From Torreya grandis (lineage: Eukaryota; Streptophyta; Pinopsida; Cupressales; Taxaceae), in the NCBI GenBank assembly GCA_037957365.1, contig JARHVA010002371.1, forward strand, positions 930,001-994,000: DNA of 64,000 nt, given 5' to 3'. The notes under the pieces were generated by a model that worked only from the letters and a program-made list of their open reading frames with translations, did no database searches and was not told the origin of the DNA. The position numbers and the translations under genes were made by a program. Positions 58,160 through 64,000 of this stretch are shown here, piece by piece; within the stretch, counting starts at the first letter, position 1, and each line of letters opens with the position of its first letter.

Positions 58160-59430
58160 CAGATTTGATGATTGGCCTATTATACGACCTTCGTAGGCTA
58201 ATAGGATGGATAGAGGGTCATAATGGAGCTTGGATTGACTTTGATTCGTAGAATTTCTACATTTGATTTTCATTCAGGTTATTTCAGACATATTTGGCCA
58301 GGGCTCCTACTTTTTAGGGATATTTGATATGCAGCGGAGCGCCTTTATTATGATATGGTTATGTGCGGAATCACTCCCTGATTCACTAGCTTTGATCGGT
58401 TCGTCAATCCGACATGTATTGAGGGAGATATTAATATTTGATTGATTTAATCAAATATTAATTATTTAGCCTATTTTTAATTAGAAACCCTAGTTCTAAT
58501 TTAAGAAACCCTAATTAGGGCAAGCATATCTTTTTGAGGGTATAAGGGTTTCTCACGGAGGCCATTGTTCATTATGCCATTGATTATTGATATTGATTTT
58601 GAGAATTTCTTCTGTGAAGATTGAGCCTAGGGTTCAAGGATTCCATTTGCATTGGAGAATGTTCCCTCTTCAGTGTGTGCAATTAAGAGGCTGTGGAATA
58701 TCAGCTGATCTATTGCCAAAGTGTGAGATAGCTTCATCCAGAAGTTATCACAGAATTTTAGGTTTGAGAGATAACTTCACACAAAAGTTATTATAGATAT
58801 TCCAGGTATTTCTTTATTTAGTTTTGATCTAATAAGTTATACAGAGATAGATCTTGTGTTAGAATCTATATTCGTGAGATCAAGCTGTTCAGCTATCAGG
58901 GGTTAAGAAGAGACAGGTTGGCTACAGCTAGAGATCTTCTGTGCTAGAAAAGTATATTTCCAGATCAGGGGTTGAAACAGGGAAGTTGTGCTTAATTGGC
59001 GGCCATACAAGGTCCGTACAGGTCCGTACAGATCAGCTCAGGAACCGACCTCGACAGACAGAGGGTTTTCAGTGACCGACATCGGTCGACTGAAGACCGA
59101 CGTCGGTAGAAAGCCGACCGACAGAGACCGACGTCGGCGAGATATCGACCGACGACGGTGACTGTGTGTCGACACAGAAGGGTTGAGACCTTCCAGAATT
59201 CAATTTTCACTTCCAGTTTTGATAAGCCAGGGTTTTTAAGACTGTATTTCATATTTGTATGCATGAGAAAGGACTGCAATTGTAATAGTTTAAAAGGACA
59301 AGTGATAAGGTTTGTAATTTGCTATTCAGAGACTATATTATTGTGATCATTTTGAATTTATTCAACCGAAGTGATATCTTGTTCAAAGTTTTTTGTGTTG
59401 CTATATTTCCTGTTTGAAGGGGATATCACA
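58131..59430 (+). repeat. 3' LTR of the young element
   Basis: TGTTATGTCCCC to GGATATCACA. Its palindrome cluster at 59042-59158 is better preserved than in the 5' LTR (GACCGACGTCGGCGAG where the partner has GATCGACGTCGACGAG). AGGTCCGTAC is duplicated at about 59010-59030. Confidence 0.95.
59042..59158. promoter_or_regulatory. Cluster of ACCGAC / GTCGGT palindromes, 3' LTR
   Basis: At least six ACCGAC or GCCGAC cores on the plus strand, several paired with GTCGGT/GTCGGC in palindromes such as GACCGACGTCGGT (59095-59107). Confidence 0.6.
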
Positions 59431-59435
59431 TTTTA

Positions 59436-59670
59436 TAGGACTATATTCCATCTTGCAAGTTTCAATGGGTTTTATCCCTCAAGAGGGTTTCCCACATATA
59501 TGATGTGTTCATGTGATGTATGCTCTTATGTATGTTTTGGATGTATGTGCGTTCATATTTATGTTGCTTGATCAAGTTGATGTATGATGAATAAGTTGAG
59601 AGTTGGGATTTGAATTAAATTATCTTTCATTATTGATTCACCTCCCCTCTCAGTGATTGTACCTCTAACA
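59436..59670 (+). repeat. 3' LTR of the SIRE-like element, segment 3
   Basis: Corresponds to about 45300-45531. It ends GTGATTGTACCTCTAACA and is followed by the TATAA target duplication. Confidence 0.92.
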
Positions 59671-59675
59671 TATAA

Positions 59676-61850
59676 TTTATTCTATTATTCACTTGAATCT
59701 ATTGAGTACTTGTAATCATTATAGAGTAAATTAAGCAATCATTATAACATTTATGAATAACAAAAGTTTATGTTAGACACACACCATATAAAATTATTTT
59801 GCATGCTATTGGAACTATTTAAAGCATTAAGGTTTGTTATATTAGATAGTTTTAATATCTAGTATCCTGATCAATATTAACATAATTTTTCTATTAATTT
59901 GCTTATTACATCCCCCAAAACATAAATTTTGTTTTCTATAAGATCTTATATATTAATGCCCAATTGGAATAAGAATAAATTTATTTTCTAGATGATTAAA
60001 GTTAAACTGTAAAAAATGAGAGGTTTTTGGAGATCAAGATTGGAAAAACACAACAGTCCTCAGTCAAGTAAATTTAAGCATGTCTCATATCTTTTCTATT
60101 AGCTCAACATTCTATACATTATCTAGAGAGGAGAAAATGTTCTTGAGAGATTGCTTTATTTTTCATTAAAAAATAAGGTCATATATATATATATATATAT
60201 ATATAATTCTTGGGTAAGCATTTTCACTATCAAATTTTAGTGATTATTACTAAATTATTTATAAAAATAAATAATCTTAAGCCTTATATATTTATCGTAC
60301 TTCTAAATTTAAATTAATACATTAAACTTACATTATTATTTATCCTAATTAAATTAATTAAATATTTATATTACTATTTAATAAAAATCCATTTATTTAT
60401 ATTATATAAAAAAGCTTTATTAATTGAAAAAGAGATGAACAAAACAACACCTAAAGGGTAAATTTTTTAAGGATATTTATCCACCCAAAAAACTCCCAAA
60501 ATGGTAAATTTTATAAAAGTTGAGTATCAAATATAAACCTCATACTAAGCTACATTTTACACACACATTAAATGAAGATAAAAGTAAAACTCATTAGATA
60601 CTTTTGATGAGTGTCATCTCTTTCTTTTTTATTAGTCCTTGTCAAGGCATGATTAATGGATTCATTTTTCAATTAATTAGTTTTTGTTTAATTAATAATT
60701 TTTGTTTAAATATATATTATTTTATCTATTTTAAAATTTAACCTAAAATTTGAAAAATAAATATTAGAATATTTTGTGTATGGTATTTAAGCATATTCTT
60801 TTGTTGACATCATGAATAGTTATTAATACTGACAATACATATCCCATTAATTAGTAGTTATTAATACAGTTATATTAAACACCATCTGACATAAAATGAA
60901 TTGTTGAAGGAATTCATTATTACTTTACATTAAATTATTTTATATTACATGTACTTTTTGTTAGCGGTATAGTGAAATTTTAACACTGCCATTAATCTTT
61001 ATCACCACCATCAGCATCAATCTCACCACATATAAAAAGTACCTACATATAAAGTTAAATATAATATGTTGTATACATATTAACTATTAAAAAGTTAAAT
61101 GTTGATTAAATAATTAAAATATATGCCTTTGACTCATATTACCTAGTTTTTACTAAAATCTTGAGATATATATTATTTTTTGCTTGCTATAGTATTATAA
61201 AACTTAAATATGATCCCAAACTTTTAGCCCAACATTTAGATTTAAAAGAAAGATCATCAATAAATTTGGATAAATGATTGACATGTGGCATATGAGTGAT
61301 ATTTGGTTGGGATTTAAAAAAATTTATGTTTTGTGTTTGAGCTTATTTGATCAAAAATTGATTGATGGTTTGGATTTTAAAAATATCATTCAATCTTTTT
61401 AAAATCATTTTCAGATGTGCTTAGTTTTAATATTTTCCTCTTCCCTATAACTTATGTGGCACTTATTTTATCCAATTAAATTTTAACTTGGAGTCAATAT
61501 TTATTTACTCCTCAAAAGATTTAATAGCCTGGAGCTTCTATCTAGACAATATTTTATGCAGATTCTAACTCGTTATAAATACTAAGATTACATGTATTTG
61601 ATGGGATAGCTTTCACAAGATAAACACCTCTAACTAGTAACTACCTTGGTAACTGATCCAAAACTCAAAATATTTGGTTGAAAGATAATTTAGAAATAAG
61701 AACAACATAATTCAAATAATGCTATCTCTGAAAAGAGATGTTTTATTGATCAAAATTGCAGACCCAAACATATGCTTATCTTTGAGAAGACATGTCTGAT
61801 TTCCATTTCAGGTTACATTTTCATTTATACATGTTTTTAAGGTGTGGGGA
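59676..61850. other. AT-rich DNA without recognised features
   Basis: Very AT-rich, with no frame of note on either strand. A short (TA)n run lies at 60181-60205. Sequence texture differs from the retroelement-derived parts and may be older unique DNA. Confidence 0.5.
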
Positions 61851-62169
61851 GGATGTGGAAGGTCACCAATATCGAGGGAGATGAATTGGTTCGACTTCCA
61901 CGATTTACAACAATACAAAATTTGAGGAATTAATTTTTTTAGAAACTTACTATTTTTAGACTAAAATACTAAAATTGAAATTTAGAGAAATTTCATTGGG
62001 TTTTCAAGGGTAAAAATTCATCAATCATATCTCCATGCCATCTCATCATATTCTCCTCATTCTTAGCTTTCTAATGGTTCAAACGGTGAGTCAATTGGAG
62101 CTATGATACAAAAGTTATGGTTCCTAGAAGTTTCATCATCAATTGGAGTGGGTCCATCACCTAAATTAT

Positions 62170-62400
62170 CACCTAAATTGTTTCCCAGATCATTCCTCCC
62201 TCATTGAGAAGCAATGGTCCCCATTTCATCAAGATTTGTCATCAAGTGTGGCATTTTTAATTTGATTTGATTCTCGATGCATACTTGGAATGGACTGTGA
62301 TTTATGGAACTATGTAGGGCCTGATTGTTCACCATTTCTATTTGACCATCAGTTTGTGGATGGAAGGCCATGAACTTCTTCAGCTTGGTATCTATTTTCT
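62170..62400 (-). pseudogene. Gypsy integrase scrap joined to protease by deletion
   Basis: Minus strand reads KKFMAFHPQTDGQIEMVNNQ, the integrase core end motif, then a jump to NHSPFQVCIENQ. RT, RNase H and most of integrase, which should separate it from the protease at 62417, are missing. Confidence 0.72.
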
Positions 62401-62416
62401 TATGTTTTTGTGTTGT

Positions 62417-62830
62417 TTATGTAGTTAGGGCTACAACATTTCCCCTTTTGGATTCTTGTGGCTTGACCACTATGAGAACAAATTTCTTGGCACTAATCAA
62501 AGAGACAAATGTAGAAGGTGGTACCTCTGGTACCCTGTAACACCATGTTCCAAGAGTGAGAGTGATCCTTTGAGTTCTTGATTCATAGATGCCATGTCGA
62601 TCATACATGAATGGCTGACCAAAGAGTACATCACAAACATCTAGATTGACCACATCACATAAGACCTCATCTTGGAAAGGTTTTATTGCATATGAGAGAA
62701 GACATTGGTGGGTAACATGAAGGTTTCTCCCTAGACTCAACCATCCAATATTGTATGGCTTTGGATGAGGCTTCATGGACAAATCTAGGATTTTCACAAC
62801 ATTAGTGGAGATTAAATTCTTTTGACTTCC
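62417..62830 (-). pseudogene. Ty3/gypsy protease region
   Basis: Open at 62417-62797 (126 codons). HPKPYNIGWL, VTHQCLLSYAIKPFQDEVLC and DVVNLDVCDVLFGQPFMYDRH form the second half of a plant gypsy retropepsin, where CDVLFGQPF is the conserved I/V-L-G-x region. The D-S/T-G active site should lie just upstream, near 62830, where the frame is broken. The protease would cut the polyprotein. Confidence 0.82.
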
Positions 62831-63980
62831 ACTACAAGAATGAAATGCAGAGGCTTACCTTTCACCCATAACTTAGAGTGAAACAACCTTTCCTTATCAT
62901 CTAGCCTCCCCTCATGGGTGTGTGATGAAGCAACAATGGCTTCGGGCTTAGCATCTATAATCTATTCTTCAACCTCTTCGACTGCAAGGCTTGTATTAGG
63001 TAGAGCAGTGGATGTTGAGGATTGTGACTCAGAAAGCAGGGACTTAATGGCTTGACATTCTTCTTTGGAGTGAGTTCTAGATTTGTGATAATCACACCAC
63101 TTTCCAGTATTTCCTTCATTTTGCTTCCAATTTTGGCCTTATGTTTGACCTTCTTGGTCACTTTTCCATTTTGAAGGTTGACTCTTCATATTCATTCTTC
63201 CATGCTTCTGCTCAATCTTCACTGTGAACTTGTATGCCTCACCGAGGGTTTCCAAATTGAAGATTTCCATTTCTCCCCATATGTACCATTGTAGTCCGCC
63301 ATGATATTTGAGAACCTTGTGTTTCTCACTTTCTTGGATGCCCAATCTCACAGATAGAGAATGAAAAATGTCAATGTAATCTTAAACAGACTGTTCCTTA
63401 TCTTGGTGAAGTTGTTGCCACTCTATATATAGATCTTCATATGCTCTAATGGGGTAGTATTCCTCCTTTATAGCTTCTATGAAATCACCCTAGGTAGGTT
63501 CCATCTCAAGGCCAATATCATCTGCACTGAATCTCTTTTTGTACACTTTCCACCAATTTTTGATAGGCAATGATGCTTTTAAAAGAGCAAAGGTGATCTC
63601 TTTATCGGTGAATTTATTTACATAAAAATAAGATGACAATTGATCTAACCAATTTTATACTACATCAACATTGATTTTGCCTTCAAATGTAGGGATATCA
63701 AAATTCACCTGAACCTTGAAGGGTGTTGGGACACTGAAAGGATTAGGGTTGCAGATGAGGAGCAATAATTTTCCATCGAGATTTGTTGGATAATTTGAGT
63801 GAATTATTGTAGCATTTATGCTTGATATTTTTGGATGGATTCATTCACCACTTCCTTGAAAGGATCGGATGTCTCAGTGTTGTCCACCATTTGAAGTCAT
63901 TTGGAGCGAATAGGTGGATTGTCTATTGGTTCTATTTTTCACCCAAGCTTCCTATATTCTAACCTTGTCCTTGGGATCAT
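62831..63980 (-). pseudogene. Ty3/gypsy gag region
   Basis: Minus strand, N- to C-terminal from right to left: VNFDIPTFEGKINVDVV (about 63710-63660), WLDQLSSYFYVNKFTDKE, WWKVYKKRF, DFIEAIKEEYYPIRAYEDLY, WQQLHQDKEQSV (about 63420), the open piece 63139-63351 with LGIQESEKHKVLKYHGGLQW and ETLGEAYKFTVKIEQK, and a degraded CDYHKSR-type zinc-binding segment near 63075. The order and spacing are those of a plant gypsy capsid. Several stops and shifts are present. Its LTRs are not visible; the 5' end lies beyond the window. Confidence 0.85.
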
Positions 63981-64000
63981 ACACTCTAAATACAAACTGA

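Larger units (their letters stand above)
55271..59430 (+). mobile_element. Young non-autonomous LTR element with a single unknown frame
   Basis: LTRs 55271-56559 (1,289 bp) and 58131-59430 (1,300 bp) differ by roughly thirty changes by eye, almost all transitions. A primer-binding site TGGTATCAGAGCC starts two bases after the first LTR, and AGAGGGGTGGAT lies directly before the second. TTTTA precedes (55266-55270) and follows (59431-59435), a perfect target duplication. The 1.57-kb internal region carries one reading frame and no gag, protease, integrase or RT motif. It is the youngest complete element in the window. The primer-site type suggests the copia side, but superfamily is not settled. 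Confidence 0.95.
42899..59670 (+). mobile_element. SIRE/Maximus-like copia element, non-autonomous, with two nested insertions
   Basis: The 5' LTR is 42899-45531 (about 2.6 kb). A primer-binding site TTGGTATCAGATCAAG starts at 45532, the internal region ends at a purine tract near 48035, and the 3' LTR runs 48045-59670 with two insertions inside it. The element is flanked by TATAA at 42894-42898 and 59671-59675, a perfect 5-bp target duplication. Long LTRs, a tRNA-Met-type primer site and a coiled-coil gag with zinc knuckles point to the SIRE/Maximus branch of copia. The internal region of 2.5 kb holds gag only, so the element is non-autonomous. With insertions removed, the 3' LTR is about 2.7 kb, matching the 5' LTR once the GT microsatellite is allowed for. 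Confidence 0.93.

Overview
The window looks like nuclear DNA from a large, repeat-rich plant genome. It is strongly AT-rich and made almost entirely of decayed or nested LTR retrotransposons. The primer-binding sites, polypurine tracts, chromodomain remnant and plant-mobile-domain pseudogene are all plant-type. A gymnosperm or another very large plant genome is plausible, but that is inference. I find no intact host gene, tRNA gene, rRNA gene or CRISPR array.

Layout from the left. 1-1530: stop-ridden Ty3/gypsy RNase H and integrase (+). 1530-10500: old repeat DNA with an LTR/polypurine boundary near 2610, a 22-23 bp minisatellite, a 103-bp tandem repeat, a long TG/TA microsatellite and a decayed gypsy gag (-). 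10535-14550: full-length but dead chromovirus polyprotein (+), ending at an LTR-like block, 14553-15416. 15796-28167: a tandem retrotransposon array, LTR-internal-LTR-internal-LTR, minus orientation, bounded by one probable target-site duplication and apparently without reverse transcriptase or integrase. 28168-32050: a 21-bp minisatellite, a 194-bp duplication and a short copia-type element (29425-32050) with no pol. 32060-33930: decayed plant mobile domain gene (+). 34638-34801: a hairpin with perfect 45-bp arms. 35100-42898: mostly unrecognised, with a 346-bp duplication and a satellite of about 185-bp units.

42899-59670 is one SIRE/Maximus-like copia element with a perfect TATAA target duplication. 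Its 3' LTR was later hit twice. The first insertion is a minus-strand copia element (48715-53438) with an open 450-codon gag-protease frame and a collapsed pol. The second is a young plus-strand element (55271-59430) with an exact TTTTA target duplication and about 1.3-kb LTRs around a single reading frame of unknown function. 59671-61850 is featureless AT-rich DNA. 62170-63980 is a decayed gypsy gag-protease (-) fused by deletion to an integrase scrap.

Two themes stand out. First, every element with both LTRs in view lacks a complete pol, so all would depend on enzymes supplied from elsewhere. Second, CG-rich palindromes of the ACCGAC-N-GTCGGT type (two inverted ACCGAC cores, the plant DRE/CRT core) are clustered in the LTRs or leaders of at least two, probably three, unrelated families.
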